This document shows, one piece after another, positions 15,853 through 24,777 of a stretch of DNA of 56,587 nucleotides. This stretch comes from Enterococcus_I eurekensis (GTDB taxonomy: Bacteria > Bacillota > Bacilli > Lactobacillales > Enterococcaceae), in contig NZ_JBHSGT010000052.1 of assembly GCF_042654605.1 (NCBI RefSeq), positions 1-56,587 of the forward strand. The letters are read 5' to 3'. Position 1 is the stretch's first letter. Each line of letters opens with the position of its first letter. The position numbers and the translations under genes are program-made. The notes under the pieces are model-generated. The model saw only the letters and a list, made by a program, of their open reading frames with translations. It had not been told where the DNA came from and did no database searches.

Positions 15853-18571
15853 AGATTCCAGTGTGTAATTCAGGTTGTTGTAAATCTAGTTTATTTTCTA
15901 AAAACATTTGTGTTAAATAAGCAATTTCATCCTCGCTAATGCGGATTTGATATTTTTTCTCAATTCCCATCAAACCTGTTCGAACAAGATCACTTTCTAA
16001 ACGATATTGTCTCTGGAACTCGGCTAAATTTTTAAACCCTCTTCGTACTTCTCCTCGTAAAATGCTTTCTACAAGGAACACAAGATGGATGACTAGGCCT
16101 GATTCCGCTGCTGGATCAACAATCAGTTGAAGATGATTTTGCATTTGATGAACCAAACGTTGCAGTTCTTCAATTAAATCTTCTAGTGATTGAATGTGTG
16201 TAATAGCGCCTTGCAACGATTCAACAATCGTTGAAACTGGTAGGCTATCACTAACTAAGCGTTTCAACATATTTAATTTTTCATCATCGAAGACATCAAA
16301 AGCTGAAAAGAATGGAATATTTTGATATTCAATTTCAACCGTTCCAGCAATTGCTTTAATTTCATACTCATGTAAAAGCTCATCAATATGTTTTTTAAAT
16401 GTTTCCTTCTCAATAAATTGCATTTGAATAACTTCAACTTTTGTCTGGTCAACCACGGGAGCAATTCGTTGATACAAACGTGCTGCCGCTCCCTCTCCAG
16501 TAAAGCAAGTCACAACAACCGCCTTTTTCAATTTTGATTCGGCTTGGAAATCTTTAAATTGATCACGAACTGCCGTTTCAAATGAAATTTGAATATTTTG
16601 GAAAATATCTTCTAGACTTCGACCAACATCGGCCATTCGTAACGCTTCAAGCACAATCATTGTGCTCGTCATTGAGATTGTCTTCGTCCGAATCCCTGTC
16701 TCCTCATAAATTAAATGTGCAAACGAGTTGAGTGAGCCCATATCTGTTAAGAACAAAATACCATTTTCATATTCTTTAGGATTCATTTGAATATGATTTA
16801 ACAAACGATTATACATCGTCTTTACTTCAATATCTAAAGTCATGTTCATCGCTGTCCCAGTTGTTGAACCAAGTAGTTCTTGCGCTGTTTCTAACATATT
16901 AGTGGCAGTTGCTTTTCCATGCATTAAAACGATGATTCCTACTTTTTCAACGGCATGTAGTTCTTCTTGTTGCGCATCTAACGATAAAAACATGCTAATA
17001 AAACCGATTTCATCAAATGGAATTTCAATGTTCAATTCTTCTTCAATGATTGAGGATAAATCCATTGCGACTTGAAATTCTAATTTAAGATTTTTTCGTA
17101 CACTATTTAAATTTGGATGAACAATCATATGGTCTTCTTCTACGCGCTCAATAGTACTATGCAAATGTAAGGCAAAAGCAAATCGCATCTTTTCATTGTA
17201 CTTACGCTCAAGCTCTTCTTCTGCAATATCATACAGACGATTCGTTAATCGCCAAATATTACTAGGAATTAAATCTTTATGGACGGGCATTTGTCCAAGT
17301 TCCTCAACATAAGTCGCAAAAAAGGCATCTACATCGCGAGATATCAACAATTCCAAATCGATATTAGCCACACCAGTTTCACTCAATGTTGCCACTTTTT
17401 CCTCAATATCGTTGTAAACTTTCATATTTCGTTCGGGATCTTGGGACCAAACGACCTCATTTGAACCTGGATCAAAGTTTAAATATTCTCCTTTACCATC
17501 CAAAAAATAATCTAGGCGATCGCCAAATTCTTTCACTTTGAGCAAACCTTTTTGAACCGTTAAGGAACAGTCCGATTTTCGGACAATTAAATGGGATTGG
17601 TCATGAGTACGATAATGTAGGAAAGCTTTAGCACAGACTAATTTCAAATCACGTTTGATTTGACCAATATTTGCTTCAGCGTCATAAAGCATAAAAGCAA
17701 TAATTGCTTCTTTTTCAACTTGAATATGTTGATTTAACCGATTTGCTTCTTGTTTGATAAACAATGAGATAATCTGATAGCGCTCATCGATAGAACGAGA
17801 AGCCAAATTAGGTAATGTGATTGACATTGGAATCCGACGATTAAAAGTTGTCAAAAAGCTGTCTGAATTTTCGGTGGTTGCCCCAATGATCTGAACGGAA
17901 GCTTCATGAACGTGGGTACTTTCACCTAGTGGACGATACGTTCCTTTGTCAATAAAGGTAAATAACATTTCTTGACCTTCTGGAGGTAAGCGGTGAATCT
18001 CATCTAAAAACAAGATTCCACCATCTGCTGCGGCAATTAACCCTAGGCTATCTTCTTGCGCTCCTGTATAAGCACCTTTACGAATCCCAAAAATATGACC
18101 AAACAACAATTGTGGGTTTTGCGCATAATCGGCACAGTTAAAAGAAATAAATGGTGCATCTTTTTTCAATGTCTTTGATGAGACAGCAAAATGATACATG
18201 CATTCAGCAAACATCGACTTCCCGGTTCCGGTCTCGCCAAAAATAATGGTATGTAAGCCTTTGGGTGGGTACAAAATTGCAGCTTTGGCTTGTTGAATAC
18301 TCACTTTTAACGAATCATGGGCACCGACTAAATTATCAAAAGTGACAAAGCTCGATGTATCAACGTGCACTTCCTCAACTGAATTTGAAATCGATTGATA
18401 AATAACTGGTCGACCATCACTCTTTTGAATCCGTTCTTCTTTGAAAAGTTCATTTAAATAACGACTAACGTTACTTCGATCAATATTTAATAATTCTGCA
18501 ACTTCATTTGCTGTCAATCCTTTAGGGTGCTGAATAATAATTTGCAAAATTTCACTTTTTCTAGAATTCAT
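15851..18571 (-). CDS. LevR-type sigma-54-dependent PTS operon activator
   Basis: A 906-residue regulator. Domains in order: winged helix DNA-binding domain (about 1-60); AAA+ sigma-54 interaction domain with Walker A GETGTGKS (about 111-118), GAYTGA loop (about 168) and GILFLDEIH; a PTS regulation domain with the LHLHST histidine; an EIIA-Man-like domain (IIVLMHGKATATNML); an EIIB-Gat-like segment with VVTCFTGEG; and a C-terminal PRD. Phosphorylation by HPr or EIIB at these histidines sets its activity in the family. The GAYTGA loop (GAFTGA in many activators) contacts sigma-54. The sigma-54 promoter of the PTS operon lies directly downstream, making that operon the likely target. Confidence 0.95.
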   Translation of the reverse strand: MNSRKSEILQIIIQHPKGLTANEVAELLNIDRSNVSRYLNELFKEERIQKSDGRPVIYQSISNSVEEVHVDTSSFVTFDNLVGAHDSLKVSIQQAKAAILYPPKGLHTIIFGETGTGKSMFAECMYHFAVSSKTLKKDAPFISFNCADYAQNPQLLFGHIFGIRKGAYTGAQEDSLGLIAAADGGILFLDEIHRLPPEGQEMLFTFIDKGTYRPLGESTHVHEASVQIIGATTENSDSFLTTFNRRIPMSITLPNLASRSIDERYQIISLFIKQEANRLNQHIQVEKEAIIAFMLYDAEANIGQIKRDLKLVCAKAFLHYRTHDQSHLIVRKSDCSLTVQKGLLKVKEFGDRLDYFLDGKGEYLNFDPGSNEVVWSQDPERNMKVYNDIEEKVATLSETGVANIDLELLISRDVDAFFATYVEELGQMPVHKDLIPSNIWRLTNRLYDIAEEELERKYNEKMRFAFALHLHSTIERVEEDHMIVHPNLNSVRKNLKLEFQVAMDLSSIIEEELNIEIPFDEIGFISMFLSLDAQQEELHAVEKVGIIVLMHGKATATNMLETAQELLGSTTGTAMNMTLDIEVKTMYNRLLNHIQMNPKEYENGILFLTDMGSLNSFAHLIYEETGIRTKTISMTSTMIVLEALRMADVGRSLEDIFQNIQISFETAVRDQFKDFQAESKLKKAVVVTCFTGEGAAARLYQRIAPVVDQTKVEVIQMQFIEKETFKKHIDELLHEYEIKAIAGTVEIEYQNIPFFSAFDVFDDEKLNMLKRLVSDSLPVSTIVESLQGAITHIQSLEDLIEELQRLVHQMQNHLQLIVDPAAESGLVIHLVFLVESILRGEVRRGFKNLAEFQRQYRLESDLVRTGLMGIEKKYQIRISEDEIAYLTQMFLENKLDLQQPELHTGI

Positions 18572-18595
18572 TTTCTCTCCTTGTTTATTTTCTCT

Positions 18596-19876
18596 CTATG
18601 AAAGTGGCACTTTTTTCTTACGTGCACCTTTATTTTTTTGATCTTTTTTCTTCTTTACCTTTTTCTTCTTATTTTCGGGAGGGTTAATGGTTTTACTACG
18701 TTTCTCGATTTTTTTTACTGTGGTATCTGTTTTCTTTTCTTTATACTCTTCTTTAATCGGTTTTTCAAGCGTTAGTTCGCCACCATGTAGGAAAACTTCT
18801 GATACCGAAATATCCAACTCTTTCGTCATTCGCTTTAGATCACGGACAGTATGCTCTTGTACTAAGGTCACGATTGTTCCCGCTGCTCCCATCCGACCAA
18901 TTCTTCCACCACGATGCAAATAACTTTCTTTGGTCATTGGGACTTCTACATTAATAACGTAAGGAACTTTTTCAATATCCAATCCTCTAGAAGCAAGGTC
19001 TGTCGTCAATAATTGACGAATTTCTTTTTCTCTAAATCGCTCCAAAGCCATTTTACGGACTTCTTTTGATTGATCCGATGCTAATGAAGCAACTGGAACA
19101 TGATTGTATAATAATTTTTCTTCCGCATTTCCCAGTTCAGATAATTGATTAAAAAAGACAAAGCCTTGGAAATCTGTCATATGTGACAAACGACGTAAAG
19201 TATCGACAACTTGGCGTTTTGAAACATTCAAGAAGTAATGCTTAACGCCTTCATTTTTAGGATTTAAATCCGTTACATCAATGATGGTAAGCTCTTTAGT
19301 GACGATTTTTTCAATCGCTGGTAGAGCAACGTCTGCAGTCGCTGAAAAAAATGCGTACTGGGCTTTTTCTTGCGTGTTTTTCAAAATACCTTGAACAAAC
19401 TCAATTGCTCCTGGCTGTAGCAATTGATCGGCTTCATCTAATATGACTCTTTCCAGTAAATGTGCCTTTAGTTTTTTTTGTTTAATCATTTCTAATACAC
19501 GACCGGGTGTACCCACAATGACTTCTGGTTTTTCTTTTAGTTTTTCAATTTGGCGTTTTGAATTGGCTCCACCGATTAACGGTTGAACTTTCAAACCTAA
19601 ATCTTTGGCCCATAAGCGAGCAACATCTGTGACTTGAATTCCTAGTTCTTGTGAAGAAGCTAAAATTAACAGTTGATTGCCCGCTCCAGGTTTAACTTGT
19701 AATAAAGTTGGCAATAGGTAGGCTAACGTTTTCCCTGATCCAGTTGGTGAAATACCAACAAGATTGACTTGCTCTTGCAACGGTTCAAAAACTTTTTCCT
19801 GAATAAGTGATGGCTCTAAAAAACCACTTTCTTGCCATCTTGTTTGCCATACTTCAGGTAACTTACTTTGTATCAT
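18596..19876 (-). CDS. DEAD-box RNA helicase
   Basis: A 426-residue ATP-dependent RNA helicase. Q-motif region near 25, motif I SPTGSGKT (about 43-50), TPGRVLEMI, motif II DEAD in RVILDEADQLL, motif III FFSATAD, and motif VI HRGGRIGRMG. The C-terminal 50 residues are very rich in lysine and arginine and probably bind RNA. The size suggests a small accessory helicase of the YfmL type, acting in ribosome assembly or cold growth; this subgrouping is inference. It is encoded ten bases downstream of the Gfo/Idh gene. Confidence 0.93.
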   Translation of the reverse strand: MIQSKLPEVWQTRWQESGFLEPSLIQEKVFEPLQEQVNLVGISPTGSGKTLAYLLPTLLQVKPGAGNQLLILASSQELGIQVTDVARLWAKDLGLKVQPLIGGANSKRQIEKLKEKPEVIVGTPGRVLEMIKQKKLKAHLLERVILDEADQLLQPGAIEFVQGILKNTQEKAQYAFFSATADVALPAIEKIVTKELTIIDVTDLNPKNEGVKHYFLNVSKRQVVDTLRRLSHMTDFQGFVFFNQLSELGNAEEKLLYNHVPVASLASDQSKEVRKMALERFREKEIRQLLTTDLASRGLDIEKVPYVINVEVPMTKESYLHRGGRIGRMGAAGTIVTLVQEHTVRDLKRMTKELDISVSEVFLHGGELTLEKPIKEEYKEKKTDTTVKKIEKRSKTINPPENKKKKVKKKKDQKNKGARKKKVPLS

Positions 19877-19885
19877 ATTTTTCCT

Positions 19886-20887
19886 CTATTCTTTATCTGC
19901 AGAAAAAGAAACGCCCACTTGATTTCTTAATTCATAAAGTAACGTGTTAACTTGTTCTGCTAGTTTTACTAATTGTTGATAACGGATTTGATTTTTTTCA
20001 TCGCTCGGGTTATTAATAATTTCTGCAAAATCATTCGCTTCTTCCACCATTGGATTGTCTTTAACTTCTAATGGCACCTCCACGACCTCATTATCGAGTC
20101 TTCGATGGATTGTCATTTGACTAATCGCATTGATACCATCTAATGTAATCGTTTCTGATTTTGTGTAAATTTCTGAAGGTAAAAAGGAATCCCCAATTTT
20201 ACCATGTAAGATTGTTACGTCAAAATCAATATAGCGTAAAATAATCGTTCCGATACCATCCACTCCGGTAACAATTTTACGTGCAAAATGGTGGACCGAT
20301 TCTGGCATGCCAAACCAACCAACCGCAGCATATACCGGATAAACACCTAAATCAGCTAATGAACCGCCAGAAAATTTTGGTGAGAAAATATTTGGTTCTT
20401 CACCGGCTAATACGGCATCGTATCTTGAAGAATATTTCATATAGCTAAAATTCGCACCAATAATTTGATCCATCGCGGGTAATTCTTGCGCAACTTTCTG
20501 GAAATTAGCTTCGTGAATATTACGAGCGGCTTCAAAAAACAAGACCTCTTGTTCTTTTGCTAACTGAATTATTTCGGCCATTTCTTTCGGAGTTGAAAAA
20601 GCCGGTTTTTCTACAATAACATTTTTATTTGCTAAAATAGCCGCTTTTGCTTGGCTAAAGTGGAGACTATTTGGTGAAGCGATATACACGGTATTTAACT
20701 TGGGTAATGCAAGAAATTCCTCTAAATCGGTCGCGTATTGGACATTTCCATAGCGTTCACCAAAATTTCGTGCTGTTTCCAATTTTCTTGAATAGACGCC
20801 CGTCAACTCAAAATTCCCAGTTTCAATTGCTGCAGCTACAAATTGATGGGTAATCCAATTTGTCCCAATTATCCCTAAACCTATCAT
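19886..20887 (-). CDS. Gfo/Idh/MocA family NAD(P)-dependent oxidoreductase
   Basis: A 333-residue oxidoreductase with an N-terminal Rossmann fold (MIGLGIIGTNWITHQF) and the family's catalytic lysine in VEKPAF (about residue 93). FSGGSLADLGVYPV marks the C-terminal alpha/beta domain. The substrate is unknown; the family acts on sugars, inositols and diols. ATG at 20887 is preferred because GGGAG lies six bases upstream; the GTG four codons earlier is part of that site. It probably forms a unit with the DEAD-box gene. Confidence 0.9.
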   Translation of the reverse strand: MIGLGIIGTNWITHQFVAAAIETGNFELTGVYSRKLETARNFGERYGNVQYATDLEEFLALPKLNTVYIASPNSLHFSQAKAAILANKNVIVEKPAFSTPKEMAEIIQLAKEQEVLFFEAARNIHEANFQKVAQELPAMDQIIGANFSYMKYSSRYDAVLAGEEPNIFSPKFSGGSLADLGVYPVYAAVGWFGMPESVHHFARKIVTGVDGIGTIILRYIDFDVTILHGKIGDSFLPSEIYTKSETITLDGINAISQMTIHRRLDNEVVEVPLEVKDNPMVEEANDFAEIINNPSDEKNQIRYQQLVKLAEQVNTLLYELRNQVGVSFSADKE

Positions 20888-20976
20888 TTCTTCTCCCACT
20901 TTCTTGATTTAATTTATTTACTCAGTAACTTTTGAATAAACAATAATGATTACTTGATATTTACCACGTGTTACCA

Positions 20977-21009
20977 TACACTTCAAGGAACCGATCTTCT
21001 TGAAGTGTA
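20977..21009. repeat. 11-bp perfect inverted repeat in an intergenic region
   Basis: TACACTTCAAG and its exact complement CTTGAAGTGTA are separated by 11 bases. No T run follows on either strand, so it is not an obvious terminator. It lies about 90 bases upstream of the Gfo/Idh gene and about 70 bases before the DUF4828-type promoter, so it may be an operator or RNA hairpin. Confidence 0.6.
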
Positions 21010-21075
21010 ACATAAAAACAATATTTAAGCAGAAAAAATCCAACTAAAGTCTCAAGTTATTCATAATAATTATGC

Positions 21076-21081
21076 TATAAT
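21076..21081 (+). promoter_or_regulatory. Extended -10 promoter of the DUF4828-type gene
   Basis: A consensus TGCTATAAT (TG, one base, TATAAT) about 45 bases before the start codon. No clear -35 element. Confidence 0.65.
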
Positions 21082-21125
21082 TATTATTGTTAAAACAATT
21101 CATTTACGACGAAAGAGGGGTTCCG

Positions 21126-21482
21126 ATGAATAAAAAAATATTATTTGTTTCAGCTTCAATCGTTACTGGAGTCGTTGGCTCTCTTTTACTCAAAAAAAAT
21201 AAGCAAGCAGCCATCATAGAAAACAAACAAAATTTTATTGGAAACTGGCACTACCTTCGACGAAATAATGATTTTGTTCAAGTAACTGTTACGCCCGATT
21301 TCAAACTCCTTATTCAGGGTAAAGAACAAGCTATTCGTGACCATCAATTTAAAGGAAACCGTCTATCCTTTTTAGATCATCTAGGCTATGAAATTTCAAT
21401 CGAACAACAAGCCGATGCTTTCTATTTTTTTGACGAGACGGAAGATTCTTCATACAAATTAATTAAAAAAGAAAATAACTGA
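21126..21482 (+). CDS. Small DUF4828-like protein with N-terminal hydrophobic segment
   Basis: A 118-residue protein. A hydrophobic stretch (ILFVSASIVTGVVGSLLL, about 4-21) could anchor it in the membrane. The rest looks like a small beta-sheet domain with a GNWHYLR motif and alternating hydrophobic residues, which I associate with DUF4828 (lipocalin-like). Function is unknown. ATG at 21126 is chosen for its GAGGGG site; the in-frame start 39 bases earlier has none. It is a single-gene unit with its own promoter and terminator. Confidence 0.7.
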   Translation: MNKKILFVSASIVTGVVGSLLLKKNKQAAIIENKQNFIGNWHYLRRNNDFVQVTVTPDFKLLIQGKEQAIRDHQFKGNRLSFLDHLGYEISIEQQADAFYFFDETEDSSYKLIKKENN

Positions 21483-21486
21483 TTTT

Positions 21487-21533
21487 AAACGTAGGAATGC
21501 ATCATTAGAATGCAATGAATTCCTACGTTTTTT
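21487..21533 (+). terminator. Terminator of the DUF4828-type gene
   Basis: A 12-bp stem (AAACGTAGGAAT with ATTCCTACGTTT) with an inner hairpin, followed by six T. Confidence 0.9.
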
Positions 21534-21595
21534 ATTGCATTTTTTTACCGTCTTTGTTAAATTTTTACTATTAAATGCGTAAAAAGGAGTAAAAA

Positions 21596-22897
21596 ATGAA
21601 ATTTAAAAAAAAAATCCAAATTTTTATCCCAATCTTTCTCAGTCTGATTCTTTTATTACCTGGCCAAACATCATCTTTTGCAGCAACCAAAGAAAATAAT
21701 AATTTTTCAGTCGAAGCAAAAGCAGCTTTAGCCTTTGATTTTGAAACAGGTAAAATTTTATATGAAAAAAATAGTGAGGAAAAGCTCGAAATCGCTTCTC
21801 TCACCAAACTTATCAGTTTATATGTGGTACAGACAAAAATCGCTAGTGGAGAATTAGCTTGGGACACACCCGTAACTATTTCTAAAGCCGTCTCTGAACT
21901 AAGTCTTAGTCCGGAATTATCAAATATCCCTTTAATTGAAGGTCAAAATTATTCGGTCAAAGAACTATTTGATGCCGCAACCATTGTCTCAGCCAATGCA
22001 GCGACTGTTGCTTTAGCTGAAAAAGTTGCTGGAACGGAGTTTGCTTTTGTCGATTTAATGAAAGAGCAATTAATCGCTTGGGGAATTGAAAATCCTCTGA
22101 TTGTAAACGCTAGCGGTCTAAATAATGAAGATATTCCTGGTGAAATTTATCCTGGCTCTGCAAGAACCGATGAAAACAAATTAACTGCTAAAGAATTAGC
22201 CCTTGTTTCACGTAATTTAATACGTGATTTTCCTGAAACACTACAGGTGACTTCACAATCTGTTTTAAATTATACGAACTTAGATAATGAAGAAAGCATC
22301 ATGTATACCACCAATCTTTTACTCCCAGGTATGCCTTACGCTAAAGCAGGTGTCGACGGGTTAAAAACAGGAACTACCGATCTTGCTGGCCGTTCATTAA
22401 TTACAACCATGAAAAAAGATAATCAACGAGTCATTACCATCTTATTAAATGCTACTGACCAAGAGGATCCTGATGCGCGCTATACTGAAACAAGCCGCTT
22501 GCTCGATTATGCCTTTGGTTCTTGGGAAAGTAAGGCTGTTGTCACAAAAGGACAAATGATTCCGACAGTTGAGCCAATTCCAGTAGAAAAAAGTCTAGAA
22601 GGCAGCGTTGATTTAATTGCACAAGATACGATTGAATTGTTTTTGCCTATCAAAGAAGACCTCAACACTGTCGATTTTAAACTTGACTATCTTGATAATC
22701 AAGCCCTTTTAATCGCTCCTGTGGAAGCCAATCAAGCAGTGGCTAAACTGACTGTTACTTATCCGCAAGATACACTTGGATACCTGGAACCTGTCGAAGC
22801 CCTAACAACGATTTTAGTAACAAAAAGCAGCGTAGAAAAAGCAAATTTTTTCCAATTGACTTGGCAAAAAATCCAACAATTCTTTTCGAAACGCTAA
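21596..22897 (+). CDS. dacA: D-alanyl-D-alanine carboxypeptidase (PBP5/DacA type)
   Basis: A 433-residue penicillin-binding protein that trims the terminal D-Ala of peptidoglycan stem peptides outside the membrane. The signal peptide ends near SSFA-A (about residue 29). The catalytic motifs are SLTK (S68, K71), SAN in TIVSANAATVAL and KTG in DGLKTGTTDLAG. A C-terminal beta domain is followed by an amphipathic helix (FFQLTWQKIQQFFSKR) that would tether it to the membrane surface. It is 16 bases upstream of the YdcF-like gene and probably co-transcribed with it. Confidence 0.95.
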   Translation: MKFKKKIQIFIPIFLSLILLLPGQTSSFAATKENNNFSVEAKAALAFDFETGKILYEKNSEEKLEIASLTKLISLYVVQTKIASGELAWDTPVTISKAVSELSLSPELSNIPLIEGQNYSVKELFDAATIVSANAATVALAEKVAGTEFAFVDLMKEQLIAWGIENPLIVNASGLNNEDIPGEIYPGSARTDENKLTAKELALVSRNLIRDFPETLQVTSQSVLNYTNLDNEESIMYTTNLLLPGMPYAKAGVDGLKTGTTDLAGRSLITTMKKDNQRVITILLNATDQEDPDARYTETSRLLDYAFGSWESKAVVTKGQMIPTVEPIPVEKSLEGSVDLIAQDTIELFLPIKEDLNTVDFKLDYLDNQALLIAPVEANQAVAKLTVTYPQDTLGYLEPVEALTTILVTKSSVEKANFFQLTWQKIQQFFSKR

Positions 22898-22913
22898 GAA
22901 AGGAGAATCTCCC

Positions 22914-24110
22914 TTGCAAGCTATACTATTTTTGATTGTTCTTTTTAGTGGATTTGTCTTTATTTATTTGCAACAGCGAAAGCAAAATAATCCACAGTAT
23001 TTTGTTCCCTTAAGTGCTTGGGGTAGTACGGTTCTAATTGTCTATTTATCAATTATTGAACTCCAAAATAAATCCTTCTATCTAGGAATCATTTTAGCGT
23101 TACTATTACTAATTTATTTAAACTACAAACGAGATAAAACACAGCTCATCAATGGTTTACTTTTTAATTTCTGGTTTGGTATTTTCGGCATCTATTTAGG
23201 ATTTCACTTTTTTCAAACTCGTGATTTAATTGTTTTAGGTCTTTTCATTCTCCTATTTATGCTTGTGTTAGCTTTGGCAATCTTCGGGATGATTTCTTTA
23301 ATTATTTTACTTTACTGGAATAGTTTAATCGTCCTAAAACGTGAAGGCCGTTCATTAGGAAACTTACTCACATTAATTTTAGCCATCGCTTTGAGCATGC
23401 TCTTACTTTACAATGCTTTTATCATCAATAAGATACCTGAATATCTAGTTTACTTATTTGCTATTTTACCTTTCTCGCTCGGTTACTTTGCTACAGTATT
23501 TTTAAATTTTGCTACGATTTCAATGATTTATCAGCTCAATCGACCAAAACTAAAACAAGATTTTATCATTGTTTTAGGAGCTGGATTACTCAATGGGGAG
23601 AAAGTAACCCCTTTACTATCTCGTCGAATCGATACTGCTCTTAACTTTTATCAACGCCAAAAGCAAAAGACTGGGCATCCACTTAAAATTATTTTTTCTG
23701 GTGGCCAAGGTCCAGATGAGAAAGTCTCTGAAGCTTTTGCTATGAAACAATACGCTTTAGAACAAGGGATTCCTGAAGAAGATTTATTGTTGGAAGATTT
23801 ATCGACGTCCACACAAACCAATATGGCTTTTTCTAAACAGATTATCGACAGTTACAATATTGATCACGTGAAAGTCATTTTTTCATCTAATAACTACCAT
23901 ATTTTTCGAGCGGCTATCTTTGCCCGTCAAAATCAATTAAGAGCGGATGGAATTGGTGCAAAAACGGCACTCTATTATTTACCAAATGCCTTCTTACGGG
24001 AATTCATCGCAATTGTTGCAGTGCATAAGAAGAGACATTTCTTAATCATCGGGATTGCAGGACTATTTTTACTCTTCATGGCAGTCATTACTTTTTTAAT
24101 TCCCCAATAA
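22914..24110 (+). CDS. Multi-pass membrane protein with YdcF/DUF218 domain
   Basis: A 398-residue protein. The N-terminal half has about eight hydrophobic helices. A DUF218 (YdcF/SanA/ElyC) domain follows, starting at IIVLGAGLLNGEKVTPLL (about 219) with FSGGQGPDEKVSEA, and a final membrane helix ends the protein. The family is linked to envelope and cell-wall metabolism but its chemistry is not settled. The start is TTG with AAGGAG eight bases upstream. Position directly after dacA fits an envelope role. A terminator follows. Confidence 0.9.
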   Translation: MQAILFLIVLFSGFVFIYLQQRKQNNPQYFVPLSAWGSTVLIVYLSIIELQNKSFYLGIILALLLLIYLNYKRDKTQLINGLLFNFWFGIFGIYLGFHFFQTRDLIVLGLFILLFMLVLALAIFGMISLIILLYWNSLIVLKREGRSLGNLLTLILAIALSMLLLYNAFIINKIPEYLVYLFAILPFSLGYFATVFLNFATISMIYQLNRPKLKQDFIIVLGAGLLNGEKVTPLLSRRIDTALNFYQRQKQKTGHPLKIIFSGGQGPDEKVSEAFAMKQYALEQGIPEEDLLLEDLSTSTQTNMAFSKQIIDSYNIDHVKVIFSSNNYHIFRAAIFARQNQLRADGIGAKTALYYLPNAFLREFIAIVAVHKKRHFLIIGIAGLFLLFMAVITFLIPQ

Positions 24111-24117
24111 GAAAATA

Positions 24118-24154
24118 AGCACCATAGACTTATGGAGAAGTCTATGGTGCTTTT
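24118..24154 (+). terminator. Terminator of dacA-ydcF unit
   Basis: A 14-bp perfect stem (AGCACCATAGACTT and its complement) with a 6-base loop and TTTT. It sits between convergent genes and may also help stop the HD-protein transcript. Confidence 0.9.
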
Positions 24155-24156
24155 AT

Positions 24157-24663
24157 TTATACAACTGATTGTTTTCTTAAAACTAAATGGCGCCAGCGGA
24201 CTTTAATTTGTCCCATTGCTGGCGAAAGAGCTTCTTTTACCGCGCAATATTTATCCACCATTGTAACGATATAACTTTCTTTATAGCGTGGTAAAGCTAG
24301 CGTTGCTCCCCACATATGTTTAATAATAATATCTTTTTCTAACTCAGACAGTTCGGTTAATTTTGCTGCATTTTCTGCTGCAATCCGTGGATGCATATAC
24401 GCATGAGAACCTTCATCAAATTTCGTCGTACGCCAATCATAATAAAATAAATCATGCAGTAGTCCTGCACGAGCGGTCGCACGGACATCACCGTTCCATT
24501 TTTTTGCTAATTTATAACTATTATAAGAAACGCTTATTGAGTGGTCTAAACGTGTCGAATGGTAATGTTGTACAAAATCGGCCAAGCGTTGCACTTCTGT
24601 CGTTTCTAATAAGTCTTCTATATAAGATAAATATTCATTGTCTTTTCTCCACTGTTCCGTCAT
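24157..24663 (-). CDS. HD-domain phosphohydrolase
   Basis: A 168-residue protein with an HD metal-dependent phosphohydrolase domain: histidine in RLDHSISVSYNSY (about 45-57), the HD pair in GLLHDLFYYDW and a later HMWG. The substrate is not known. Start: ATG at 24663 begins MTEQWRKDNE; the GAGGG upstream is somewhat distant, and a TTG 24 bases earlier in frame is an alternative. It is convergent with ydcF and is the last gene before a gap to the TrmH-type gene. Confidence 0.83.
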   Translation of the reverse strand: MTEQWRKDNEYLSYIEDLLETTEVQRLADFVQHYHSTRLDHSISVSYNSYKLAKKWNGDVRATARAGLLHDLFYYDWRTTKFDEGSHAYMHPRIAAENAAKLTELSELEKDIIIKHMWGATLALPRYKESYIVTMVDKYCAVKEALSPAMGQIKVRWRHLVLRKQSVV

Positions 24664-24777
24664 ATAGCTTACTTGCACCCTCTTCAATCATTCGATAATT
24701 TTCACAATTTTAAGTATAGCATCTTTTTTTCGAAAGTCTAAAAAACGAGGAAGTTTTAGTAAAATGTTAACAGTTTC

